Origin: Cohnella abietis
Lineage (GTDB): Bacteria; Bacillota; Bacilli; Paenibacillales; Paenibacillaceae
DNA: 64,000 nt
Direction of reading: 5' to 3'
Assembly (NCBI RefSeq): GCF_004295585.1
Contig: NZ_AP019400.1
Location: 5,859,501 to 5,923,500 of the forward strand
A program made the position numbers and the translations under genes. Numbering within the stretch: position 1 is the first letter of the stretch; every line of letters begins with the position of its first letter. Of the stretch, positions 25,444-33,440 are shown in pieces. Under the pieces are notes generated by a model, which did no database searches, was not told the DNA's origin, and saw only the letters and a list, made by a program, of their open reading frames with translations.

Positions 25444-26634
25444 TCATTTTATTGATTCGTAATAATCAGCAAAAACTTCCGAGAAAACCTCCGCGGTAAG
25501 CAAGCTCTCTTCTAGCGTATTGTTCACGCCCCCGAACTCCATTAGTAAGCTGCCTGAAGAGATGGATTGGTTATACTCTCCATTCCCTTGATGAGCACTT
25601 TTGGAAAGCACACCACGGGACAATCCTGGATATTTCTTGTTTAGCCTTTTGTTTAATTCCTCGGCCAATTTTTTGTTTGCTGCATAATTAGGATGAGCTG
25701 TTCCGATGACGAACAAAATTCGTGCATACGATTTACCTTTAATTGTCGCTGTTGTAGTTTTACGTGCAACATTGGCATCGCGATGAATATCAAAGAAATA
25801 AGCCAAAGATGGATAAGCTTCTATCGCTTTGTAGACGCTTTTACGAGACTCAGCGTATGAGCGGGAGTAGCCTAAATTTTGCTCTTTCAGCTTTTGGGCA
25901 TAATCGTCTTCTCCAACTAATGTCTGGATTCCTCTTTTTTGTAGAGCCTCTCCCACACGCTTGCCTACCATCGTAATGTTCACTGTAGGATCGTCGAAGG
26001 AAGTCCCTTTCGTATTGCGAGCAACATTTTTCCATGATTCTCGATTATGAGTATGATAGATGAAAACCTTTTTTGTCGATTCTTTTTGATCAAGATTTGT
26101 TTTTACCACCCAACTGGCAACGTACGCAGCATCACCACTCGGGAGCGCCACTTGATACCAATCTCCTTCAGTACTCACGATTTGAAAAGTATCTCCAGCC
26201 CTAGCCTTGCTCAAAATACTAAAATCAAGCCCCGGACCGCTCCGTAGATTGGTATTCTCTACAATGTTAACGAATGGGATAGGCGGCACATCAACTTTTA
26301 CAACCCAACTAGCAACATATGCGGTATCGCCGCTCGCAAGCGTGACTTGATGCCACTCTCCCTCAAATCCGACGACGGGAAATGAATCTCCTGGCTTTGC
26401 CTTGCCTACAATATCATACTCAAGCCCTGGACCACTTCGTAGGTTTGTAACTTCTACAATATTAACAACGGCATTCGCAGGAATAGAAGCTTTTAGATTA
26501 ATCTGCTCGCTCTCCACACTAGTCTCTACTGTAGGCGGCGAATCAGATAAAGGAACTGCATACGCTGGATCGTACGCAACGAATAGTAACATCGCTAGAG
26601 CGGCTCCGCTCAGTATTGTTTTACGTATAAACAA
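25444..26634 (-). CDS. Secreted SpoIIP-family amidase with two SH3b domains
   Basis: About 396 residues. A signal peptide (FIRKTILSGAALAMLLFVAY, cleavage near AYA) is followed by two SH3b repeats (VVNIVEVTNLRSGPGLEYDI and FVNIVENTNLRSGPGLDFSI, near 56-112 and 118-176), then a SpoIIP domain to the end with IYHTHNRESW, FFDIHRDA and LLMEFGGVNNT. SpoIIP cleaves stem peptides from muramic acid during engulfment. Standard SpoIIP has a membrane anchor and no SH3b domains, so this is an unusual architecture, perhaps a vegetative or spore-cortex variant. The start is TTG 26634 with GGGAGAG upstream; the longer frame to 26673 would bury the signal peptide. Confidence 0.85.
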   Translation of the reverse strand: MFIRKTILSGAALAMLLFVAYDPAYAVPLSDSPPTVETSVESEQINLKASIPANAVVNIVEVTNLRSGPGLEYDIVGKAKPGDSFPVVGFEGEWHQVTLASGDTAYVASWVVKVDVPPIPFVNIVENTNLRSGPGLDFSILSKARAGDTFQIVSTEGDWYQVALPSGDAAYVASWVVKTNLDQKESTKKVFIYHTHNRESWKNVARNTKGTSFDDPTVNITMVGKRVGEALQKRGIQTLVGEDDYAQKLKEQNLGYSRSYAESRKSVYKAIEAYPSLAYFFDIHRDANVARKTTTATIKGKSYARILFVIGTAHPNYAANKKLAEELNKRLNKKYPGLSRGVLSKSAHQGNGEYNQSISSGSLLMEFGGVNNTLEESLLTAEVFSEVFADYYESIK

Positions 26635-26990
26635 AGCTGCTCTCTCCCATGTCCATAGTATTTCATAAAACAATATTCGACATGGTCTGAGGAAAAACCT
26701 TCTATATTACCCGTAAATCATTACTTTGTAACACCTGATTAACCATAACCTAGATTCATATTCTAGCAATTTTCTCGTTGCTCGAAAATTTCGTGCAGCT
26801 CCTCCAATCGCGCCCTATCATAACCTTGTTGCTAGAAACTACAGCTTTTTCAATTCTAAAATTTCTGAGTGTCTAGCTTTTGACTTACGACAATCACATT
26901 AAATTTGTAATTTCAAAGGGAGTTTAATTGGGTAGATTGGATGTGGAGTAGATACAGGGGTTAGCAACGAATTGGAAGGGTCCATAGGCG
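26635..26990. other. Intergenic stretch without recognisable features
   Basis: No ORF, RNA gene or terminator was recognised. The promoter of the SpoIIP-like gene should lie at its left edge. The palindrome CCATAGGC/GCCTATGG at 26982-27001 spans the stop codon of the next gene. Confidence 0.4.
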
Positions 26991-27776
26991 CTAGCCTATG
27001 GAGACCGCTTCATGCTTCAGCTTGGGGCAGGTTGGGCAATAATCATTCGGTTCATCCGAGGCCTGATAATAATAACAGCAGGTTTTGCGGATGCGAATGG
27101 GCTCGTTCGAAGCGCTAGTGAGGACTTTTGGGCTATCAAATTTGGCAATAGGATTCTTGGCTTCTCCGAAAAGGTGACCCGGCGCTGCCGAGCGGAGATA
27201 ATCATAGTCCGCTTGTACCTGAGCTTTAAGCTCCGCGTTAGCTCCTTCCAAAAATTTATTCTCGTAAAGCCAGTACACGTAGATCGCTGTATTTTCCCAT
27301 AGGACTGAGATCGAGATGGAAGCAGATTTGGACAGAGCACGCCAGGCCTTCGACAGATTATCGGCAAATACGTTGCGAATGACCTGGTCTCGCCATTCAT
27401 TCCGCCCCCTCTCCTCTGGCCTTGTGACTTGCCAGTCGGTCAAGCGGACTTTCGGCAGCCAGGCTTGACCTTGATGATGCGATTCAACATGACAATTTCC
27501 AATGGAATAGTCTAGGCTTTTGTCATATCGGCTCATCGCAAATAGGCTGGATGAAATGATCAAGAAGCTATACCTCTTGGCAAAAAGTGAGGCATTTGCA
27601 ACGTTGGACGTAGCTTCGAATATACTCGCAACCTTGTCCAGATACGCCAAACTTTTGTCTTTATCCAGCAGATCAGTCGTCGGTATGGAGTACCATCTGT
27701 CCGCCGACGGTGCTAACGCCAATCGATGATCTTTCACTAACTCATCGATTTCCTCAGGTGTATATTCAAACGGCAT
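26991..27776 (-). CDS. FhuF-like (2Fe-2S) ferric siderophore reductase
   Basis: 261 residues from ATG 27776 (CGAGGGAAAGCG upstream). The C-terminus ends with the FhuF-type cluster motif, cysteines in KTCCYYYQASDEPNDYCPTC (C-C-x10-C-x2-C), which binds a [2Fe-2S] centre. The upstream region is the mixed alpha/beta domain shared with IucA/FhuF C-terminal regions. Such proteins reduce siderophore-bound iron in the cytoplasm to free it. The gene follows the siderophore ABC ATPase by 17 bases and shares its Fur-box promoter. A palindrome (26982-27001) overlaps its stop codon but lacks a T run. Confidence 0.83.
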   Translation of the reverse strand: MPFEYTPEEIDELVKDHRLALAPSADRWYSIPTTDLLDKDKSLAYLDKVASIFEATSNVANASLFAKRYSFLIISSSLFAMSRYDKSLDYSIGNCHVESHHQGQAWLPKVRLTDWQVTRPEERGRNEWRDQVIRNVFADNLSKAWRALSKSASISISVLWENTAIYVYWLYENKFLEGANAELKAQVQADYDYLRSAAPGHLFGEAKNPIAKFDSPKVLTSASNEPIRIRKTCCYYYQASDEPNDYCPTCPKLKHEAVSIG

Positions 27777-27793
27777 CGCTTTCCCTCGTTTGC

Positions 27794-28585
27794 TCAGATT
27801 GTCCTTCCCTTGCCATGCGGCACGCACATCGGCGTTCCGTACAGAGGGTCTTTAATGACGCTTGCCTTCATGCGGAAGACGGCTTCAATCATGCCCGTAG
27901 TCACGATCTCCTCCGGAGAGCCTTCAACATAAACCTGTTGATCTTGAATGGCCACGATATGATGCGCATAACGGCAAGCTAGATTAATATCATGAAGCAC
28001 CATAACTATCGTTCGACCCTCGCTAACGTTAAACGAGTACAGCAAATCGAGCACTTCAATCTGGTGCGTCAAATCCAAATACGTCGTCGGTTCATCGAGT
28101 AGCATGATGTCCGTTCCTTGCGCCAATACCATCGCAATCCACGCGCGTTGCCGCTGTCCGCCAGACAAAGAATCAACCGTCCGCTCAGCAAGCTCAGTCA
28201 ACCCTGTCGTCTTCAATGCTCGGTTTACGTGCATCTCGTCTTCCTTCGACCACTGCTGCAACCAGCTCTGATACGGATATCTTCCTTGCTTGACGAGTTG
28301 AAGGACAGTCAGTCCTTCCGGTGCCGTAGGACCTTGAGGCAGCAGCGCCATCCGTTTGGCGACTTCCTTCGTCGGTAGCGTAGCGATACTCTGCCCCTCA
28401 ATCAACACGTTGCCCTTATGCGGCTTGAGCAATCGGGCCATCGTACGGAGCAACGTAGATTTACCACAGCCGTTGCTCCCGATCAACACTGTCACTTTTC
28501 CTTTGGCAATAGACAGTTGCAAATCTTGAAATATAAATTGATCCCCGTAGCTTATCGACAAGTCGTGAGTTTCCAGAGCGTGCAA
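27794..28585 (-). CDS. Iron-siderophore ABC transporter ATP-binding protein (FecE/FhuC-type)
   Basis: 263 residues. Walker A is LIGSNGCGKSTLLRT, the Q-loop lies in MALLPQGP, the signature is VDSLSGGQRQRAWIAM, Walker B is TDIMLLDEPTTYLDL and the switch histidine is in VMVLHDINLA. The sequence type (FecE/FhuC/YusV) is that of ferric siderophore or heme importers, and it powers the two FecCD permeases encoded divergently at 30924-32974. The start is TTG with AAGGAG ten bases upstream. A perfect Fur box lies about 65 bases before it. Confidence 0.92.
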   Translation of the reverse strand: MHALETHDLSISYGDQFIFQDLQLSIAKGKVTVLIGSNGCGKSTLLRTMARLLKPHKGNVLIEGQSIATLPTKEVAKRMALLPQGPTAPEGLTVLQLVKQGRYPYQSWLQQWSKEDEMHVNRALKTTGLTELAERTVDSLSGGQRQRAWIAMVLAQGTDIMLLDEPTTYLDLTHQIEVLDLLYSFNVSEGRTIVMVLHDINLACRYAHHIVAIQDQQVYVEGSPEEIVTTGMIEAVFRMKASVIKDPLYGTPMCVPHGKGRTI

Positions 28586-28647
28586 TCAGTTCATCTCCTT
28601 TATTTACCATAAATTCTAATCACTTCAGAAAGTGATGTCAATGATAT

Positions 28648-28662
28648 TGATAATTATTATCA
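28648..28662. promoter_or_regulatory. Fur box in the divergent iron-uptake promoter region
   Basis: TGATAATTATTATCA is a perfect 7-1-7 inverted repeat identical to the Bacillus Fur consensus. It lies between the minus-strand ATPase-FhuF unit and the plus-strand lipoprotein gene and could repress both. Confidence 0.88.
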
Positions 28663-28750
28663 ATAAATGATTGTAAATGGTTGCACTTTCCACTAATATA
28701 TTCTAGAAAGTCAACAATCCAATGATGAGGAAGCATAGGAGGAACTTTAC

Positions 28751-29446
28751 TTGAAACGATCTTACACATTCGCTCTCGCGATAGCACTGTGCCTGACAAC
28801 GGCCTGCAGCTCTTCACCGTCATCGAACCGATACATAGAGGCCGAGCGGCCGAGCGAATCTAGCCAAGTGACAAGCGAACAAATCCAGAGCGAGCAACCA
28901 GTCCCGTCGGAACAACAACAGCAGTTGGAGGGGTCTTCTAGTCCGATCCAAGAGAAACAGACGCCAGCAATCGAGACAAAAACAGAGGAACAACCCCCTG
29001 CGCAACCGAGCAAGTCTCCCAAAAAGCAAACCAAATCAGAAAAGGCTCAAGAGGCAAAGAAGGAAAATGCGTCCGTGGCTAAAGCGGTCACAGATTCCAT
29101 TATGAATAACGACGAGGTTAAAGAATCTAAGAAGGACCCTAAAGCTGAACAATTAAAAGCTTCTATCGAGCAAAGCCGTGGACTAATCAAGGACTTGAAG
29201 CAGCATGCCGAAAATGACGATGCAGCGAAAACTACGGAAGTCTCCTCTCAACTCACACAAGGGTGGAACGACATAAAAGCAGCAGTAACAACATCCTATC
29301 CGGATATGGTCGATTTTCTGCAAGAAAAGATCGACAAGCTGAGCGACCTTCAAGCTGCTGATACGATCGATATGAAGGCAATAATTTCAGTCGACTATGA
29401 GCTCTACCAAGCATTTCGTCAATTAGCGAACAAAGCCGGCATTTAA
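28751..29446 (+). CDS. Iron-regulated lipoprotein of unknown function
   Basis: 231 residues. The N-terminus is a lipoprotein signal (MKRSYTFALAIALCLTTAC, lipidated cysteine at 19). Residues ~20-110 are a low-complexity linker rich in Ser, Gln, Pro, Glu and Lys; ~130-231 form a helical domain (SIEQSRGLIKDLKQHAE, WNDIKAAVTTSYPDMVDF, DYELYQAFRQLANKAGI). I recognise no family; the helical bundle might bind a partner or a metal outside the membrane. The start is TTG with AGGAGGAACTTTAC upstream. It lies beside one Fur box and before another, inside the uptake cluster, so a role in iron acquisition is likely but unproven. Confidence 0.7.
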   Translation: MKRSYTFALAIALCLTTACSSSPSSNRYIEAERPSESSQVTSEQIQSEQPVPSEQQQQLEGSSSPIQEKQTPAIETKTEEQPPAQPSKSPKKQTKSEKAQEAKKENASVAKAVTDSIMNNDEVKESKKDPKAEQLKASIEQSRGLIKDLKQHAENDDAAKTTEVSSQLTQGWNDIKAAVTTSYPDMVDFLQEKIDKLSDLQAADTIDMKAIISVDYELYQAFRQLANKAGI

Positions 29447-29475
29447 CTTCGCATGGTTATTATGGAAAATTATTC

Positions 29476-29535
29476 TTGACAAGCGGAATAATCCTAATCT
29501 ATTGTTTATATTAATGACAATGATAATCATTATCA
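29476..29535 (+). promoter_or_regulatory. Fur-controlled promoter of the substrate-binding protein and permeases
   Basis: TTGACA at 29476-29481 and TATTGT at 29500-29505 are 18 bases apart. Just downstream, 29521-29535 is TGATAATCATTATCA, a perfect Fur box, placed to block the start of transcription. Confidence 0.85.
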
Positions 29536-29567
29536 TAAACATTTCGAGAGGTGGATTCCTGTTCCCT

Positions 29568-30839
29568 ATGATTAAGCCAAAGCTCCGCATATTTGCCTTA
29601 TGCCTTTCCTTCCTCCTTGCCGTCGTTTCCGTACCATTCGTCGCTACTGCGGCCGACACGCCGATTAAAGTCGTGCTCGACGGCAATCCGCTCAGCTTCG
29701 ACGTCCAGCCACAAATCATTAAAGGCACCATTATGGTTCCTTACAGCGCAATCACTTCCAAATTCGGCGCTACTTTAAGCGTAGATTCGAACACGAAGAA
29801 GCTAACAGTCACAAGAGGTAAAACGGTCGTTCAATTGACGATTGACAGCAATCAAGCAACCGTAAACGGCCAAGCCATTAAAATTCCCGTAAACGTCGTC
29901 GAAAAGAACGGCCGCACGCTAGTACCGCTTCGCTTCCTCGGTGAAGCATTCGGCTTATGGGTGAATTGGAATGCCAGCACCCGCACAGCAAACATCGAAA
30001 CACAACGCACGATCAAGCACGCAATGGGCGAAACGACGCTCACTTCCGTTCCGAAGCGTGTCGTCGTCCTATTTAACGGTATGGTGGACATTTCGTTGAC
30101 GTTGGGAGTCAAACCCGTAGGTGCAATCGAATCGTGGGTTCAAGCTCCGTGGTATCACTATCTTCGAGCAGACATGGCAGGCGTAAAAAGCCTCGGTAGC
30201 GAGCTTCAACCGAACATTGAAGCAATCGTCGCCTTGAAGCCGGACCTGATTATTGGAGTGAAGTTCCGCCACGAGAAAATATATGGTCAGTTGTCCAAAA
30301 TCGCTCCTACTGTGTACGTTGATCAGCTTTTCGAGTGGAAAGCCAACATGGACTTAGTCTCCAAGGCACTTAACAAAGAAGACAAAGCAGCGGCTTTCAT
30401 GGCCAATTGGAACAAACGAGTAGCAGACTTTAAGGCGGCAATTGCCGACAGGAATTCCGAAGTGTCTATTGTCCGCTTCCATGACGACAATTCCGCCCGC
30501 GTCTACATATCTGGATTCGCAGGCTCTATTCTGAAGGAGCTCGGTCTGAATCGTCCAAAAGCGCAGCAGTCACCGGATAAAGTGTTCATCGACTTAGATT
30601 CGCAGGAACAAATTCCACTCATTGACGGTGATATCATATTTGATATTACATCCAGTAACAATGGCGGAGATGAGTTCAAGACCCAGACAGAGTGGCAGAA
30701 GAATCCACTCTGGAGCAATCTTAAAGCTATTAAGAACGGTAAGTACTATAAGGTAAACGACATCACATGGAATATGTCCGGCGGTGCAACCGCGGCGAAA
30801 ATGATGCTCGACGACCTGTTCTTCTACTTCGACATTTAA
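29568..30839 (+). CDS. Siderophore-binding protein with N-terminal copper-amine-oxidase-N domain
   Basis: About 423 residues. A Sec signal (IFALCLSFLLAVVSVPFVAT, cleavage near ATAA) without lipobox cysteine is followed by a copper-amine-oxidase N-terminal domain (~30-140: PIKVVLDGNPLSFDVQPQII, then GRTLVPLRFLGEAFGLWVNW). The rest (~150-423) is an FhuD/FepB-class iron-siderophore binding domain (KRVVVLFNGMVDISLTLGVK, NIEAIVALKPDLIIG). Fusing a wall-protein stalk domain to the receptor is unusual: typical Gram-positive receptors are lipoproteins. ATG 29568 has GAGAGGTGG somewhat far upstream (13 bases); CTG 29559 is a weaker alternative. A hairpin separates it from the permease gene. Confidence 0.85.
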   Translation: MIKPKLRIFALCLSFLLAVVSVPFVATAADTPIKVVLDGNPLSFDVQPQIIKGTIMVPYSAITSKFGATLSVDSNTKKLTVTRGKTVVQLTIDSNQATVNGQAIKIPVNVVEKNGRTLVPLRFLGEAFGLWVNWNASTRTANIETQRTIKHAMGETTLTSVPKRVVVLFNGMVDISLTLGVKPVGAIESWVQAPWYHYLRADMAGVKSLGSELQPNIEAIVALKPDLIIGVKFRHEKIYGQLSKIAPTVYVDQLFEWKANMDLVSKALNKEDKAAAFMANWNKRVADFKAAIADRNSEVSIVRFHDDNSARVYISGFAGSILKELGLNRPKAQQSPDKVFIDLDSQEQIPLIDGDIIFDITSSNNGGDEFKTQTEWQKNPLWSNLKAIKNGKYYKVNDITWNMSGGATAAKMMLDDLFFYFDI

Positions 30840-30860
30840 CAAATGAATAACGATCACGAC

Positions 30861-30899
30861 GCGAGGAAGAATGGGCTATTTCCGCCTATTCTTCCTCGC
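30861..30899 (+). other. Intercistronic hairpin between receptor and permease genes
   Basis: GCGAGGAAGAAT (30861-30872) pairs perfectly with ATTCTTCCTCGC (30888-30899); there is no T run. It probably stabilises the 3' end of the receptor mRNA or partly terminates, giving more receptor than permease. Confidence 0.7.
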
Positions 30900-30923
30900 T
30901 GTCATGGGAATGGAGCAGCGATC

Positions 30924-31937
30924 ATGGAAAGGTTGTTTTCCGGAAACCTGGCTAAGGGATCCGGTCTTGCGTTCGGCTTCCTCATCTTGATCGTGTGCGT
31001 ATACGCCAGCATGGCATACGGAGCAACGCCGATCAATTGGACCGACGTGTACCATTCTTTTACGCAGTACGATGTGACTTCAAACGCACAAATTATCGTG
31101 CAGACTTCGCGTATGCCGAGAGCATTTACCGCAGCAGTTATCGGAGCAAGTCTGGCCATTGCTGGCTCGCTGATCCAAGGAATGACAAGAAACCCACTTG
31201 CCGATCCTAACGTGCTCGGAATAAACTACGGTGCTTCGTTCATGATCGTGTTCGCCGCGTCGCAGTTATCCATCTCCTCGTTGCCGGTACTAACGGGCGT
31301 ATCCTTTGCTGGTGCCGCATTAGCTGCAATCGCGGTTTACATGCTCGGATCTTTAGGTCGGGATGGCTTAACTCCCCTTAAGATTATTTTGGCGGGAGCC
31401 GCATTGAGTGCCCTCTTCTCTTCATTCACGCAGGGAATGCTCGTACTAGACGAAAAGGGCTTGAGCGAGGTGATATTCTGGCTGACTGGATCGGTCGCAG
31501 GTAGATCCGTTGAAATGCTCAAAGCCGTGCTACCATTTATGGCCGCGGGATGGATCGGCGCGCTCTGGATTGCCAGACATATGAACGTATTAACGATGGG
31601 CGAAGATACGGCGCAAGGGCTCGGGCAACGGACAGTGTTCGTAAAGCTGACAGCTGGTCTAATCATCGTCACGCTGGCTGGTAGCTCTGTTGCGGTTGCA
31701 GGTCCAGTCGGCTTCATCGCATTAATTGTGCCTACAATAGCCCGGTTGTTCTCCGGCAATGACTACCGCTGGATCATTCCTTATAGTGCGGTGCTTGGCG
31801 CCATTCTCGTTCTCGTGGCGGATATTGCAGCGCGTTTCGTCATCCAACCAGAAGAGCTGCCCGTCGGCATTATGACCGCAATCATTGGCATTCCGGCCTT
31901 CATCGCGATCGCCAGAAAGGGGATCGTTGCGAAGTGA
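30924..31937 (+). CDS. FecCD-family iron-siderophore permease, first subunit
   Basis: 337 residues from ATG 30924 (GGAGCAGCGATC upstream; an in-frame ATG at 30843 lies before the hairpin and lacks a ribosome site). It shows the BtuC/FhuB/FecD pattern: about ten membrane helices, PRAFTAAVIGASLAIAGSL then IQGMTRNPLADPNVLGINYG near the N-terminus, and the coupling segment GPVGFIALIVPTIARLFSG near the C-terminus. It pairs with the next gene product to form the import channel. The two genes overlap by four bases (GTGA). Confidence 0.92.
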   Translation: MERLFSGNLAKGSGLAFGFLILIVCVYASMAYGATPINWTDVYHSFTQYDVTSNAQIIVQTSRMPRAFTAAVIGASLAIAGSLIQGMTRNPLADPNVLGINYGASFMIVFAASQLSISSLPVLTGVSFAGAALAAIAVYMLGSLGRDGLTPLKIILAGAALSALFSSFTQGMLVLDEKGLSEVIFWLTGSVAGRSVEMLKAVLPFMAAGWIGALWIARHMNVLTMGEDTAQGLGQRTVFVKLTAGLIIVTLAGSSVAVAGPVGFIALIVPTIARLFSGNDYRWIIPYSAVLGAILVLVADIAARFVIQPEELPVGIMTAIIGIPAFIAIARKGIVAK

Positions 31938-32974
31938 AAACCCATATGCACGTTCGATTCGAGAAAATCCCTGTCTCATTTTTCATTCATAAGAAAACAT
32001 TGAAGCTGACGATCGCGCTTATTGTTGCATCCGTTGTCCTTTTCCTGGTTAGCGCGTCGCTCGGCGATATGCGCATTCATCCTTTGGACGTTATCCGCGC
32101 CATGTTCGGGAACGGTACCGATGAGCAGCGACTCGTCGTTCATACTCTTCGCCTTCCTCGAATTGTAGCCGCTTTTCTCGTCGGAGCAGCGCTGGCGGTC
32201 GCAGGATCAATCTTGCAAGGAATCATCCGCAACCCACTGGCTTCCCCTGACATTATTGGCATTACGAGCGGTGCTTCCCTTGCTGCGGTTGCATTCATCA
32301 GCTATTTGTCAGGGACAGTGAGCATCGTCTGGTTGCCAGTTGCCGCAATCACGGGTGCAGGCATCACATCTATTCTTATCTATCTGCTCGCTTGGAAAAA
32401 AGGCGTGACAGCGATCCGACTCGTGCTCGTCGGGATCGGTATTAACTTTCTGCTTGGTTCGATCACCAAAGTAATACTCGTCAAAAACCCAATCTTTACA
32501 TCGTCGCAGGCCTATGTATGGCTGACGGGTACGGTATACGGCACCGATTGGAGCATCGTAGCGATGATCTTGCCTTGGGTAGCTATCTTTATTCCAATTG
32601 CGTTCGTATTCGCCAGGAATGTGAACGTGCTTCAGCTCGGAGACGATATCGCGTCAAGTGCGGGAAGCTCCGTCCAGCGGCAACGCTTCACGCTGCTAAT
32701 GATCAGCGTCGCCTTGGCAGGAGCCGCAGTATCGGTTGGCGGAGCCATATCGTTCATTGGACTCATCACACCACATATGACACGCAAGCTCGTCGGCCCT
32801 TCGTTCGGCGGCATGCTTCCGGTATCGGCCTTAATCGGTGGATTAATCGTCGTCGCGGCGGACACCGTAGCGCGAACGGCATTTTTGCCTTACGACATCC
32901 CAGTCGGTGTGTTCACCGCTGGCATCGGCGCCCCTTTCTTCATCTATCTGCTGTATCGCAACCGTAATTCATAA
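31934..32974 (+). CDS. FecCD-family iron-siderophore permease, second subunit
   Basis: 346 residues with the same motifs as the first subunit: LPRIVAAFLVGAALAVAGSI, LQGIIRNPLASPDIIGITSG, and GGAISFIGLITPHMTRKLVG as the ATPase-coupling segment. The start is GTG, overlapping the upstream stop. The protein is longer at the N-terminus than its partner (cytoplasmic, basic). It ends the operon. No clear terminator follows; instead a 51-bp tandem array begins 15 bases after the stop. Confidence 0.92.
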   Translation: MKTHMHVRFEKIPVSFFIHKKTLKLTIALIVASVVLFLVSASLGDMRIHPLDVIRAMFGNGTDEQRLVVHTLRLPRIVAAFLVGAALAVAGSILQGIIRNPLASPDIIGITSGASLAAVAFISYLSGTVSIVWLPVAAITGAGITSILIYLLAWKKGVTAIRLVLVGIGINFLLGSITKVILVKNPIFTSSQAYVWLTGTVYGTDWSIVAMILPWVAIFIPIAFVFARNVNVLQLGDDIASSAGSSVQRQRFTLLMISVALAGAAVSVGGAISFIGLITPHMTRKLVGPSFGGMLPVSALIGGLIVVAADTVARTAFLPYDIPVGVFTAGIGAPFFIYLLYRNRNS

Positions 32975-32988
32975 TTCCGCGGGGGCTC

Positions 32989-33369
32989 TTAGTAGCCCTC
33001 AGTGCGTTATTTCGACGGGGACGAGCTTTTGCGACGATCTTAGTAGCCCTCAGTGCGTTATTTCGACGGGAACGAGCTTTTGCGACGACCTTAGTAGCAC
33101 TCAGTGCGTTATTTCGACGGGAACGAGCTTTTGCGACGATCTTAGTAGCCCTCAGTGCGTTATTTCGACGGGGACGAGCTTTTGCGACGATCTTAGTAGC
33201 CCTCAGTGCGTTATTTCGACGGGGACGAGTATTTGTGACGATCTTAGTAGCCCTCAGTGCGTTATTTCGACGGGGACGAGCTTTTCCGACGATCTTAGTA
33301 GCCCTCAGTGCGTTATTTCGACGGGAACGAGTATTTGCTGACGATCTTAGTAGCCCTCAGTGCGTTATC
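32989..33369. repeat. Tandem array, 51-bp period, seven units and a partial
   Basis: Units beginning TTAGTAGCCCTCAGTGCG start at 32989, 33040, 33091, 33142, 33193, 33244 and 33295, exactly 51 bases apart; a final partial unit starts at 33347 after a one-base insertion. Differences are few (GGGGACGAG or GGGAACGAG; CTTTTGCGA, ATTTGTGA or CTTTTCCGA). An open frame crosses the array in phase with the permease but has no start of its own and no ribosome site. The unit sequence is unrelated to the array at 12.7 kb although the period is the same. Confidence 0.88.
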
Positions 33370-33440
33370 CCACCAAAAGTGACCGAACTGGCGCCCACCT
33401 TACAGTAGCCCACAGGTCCCCCGGGGGCTTATTACCGTTT

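Noticed and set aside
32907..33341. 144-codon open frame over the second 51-bp array
   Set aside because: It starts inside the permease gene in another frame and has no ribosome site; it is open only because of the repeat.
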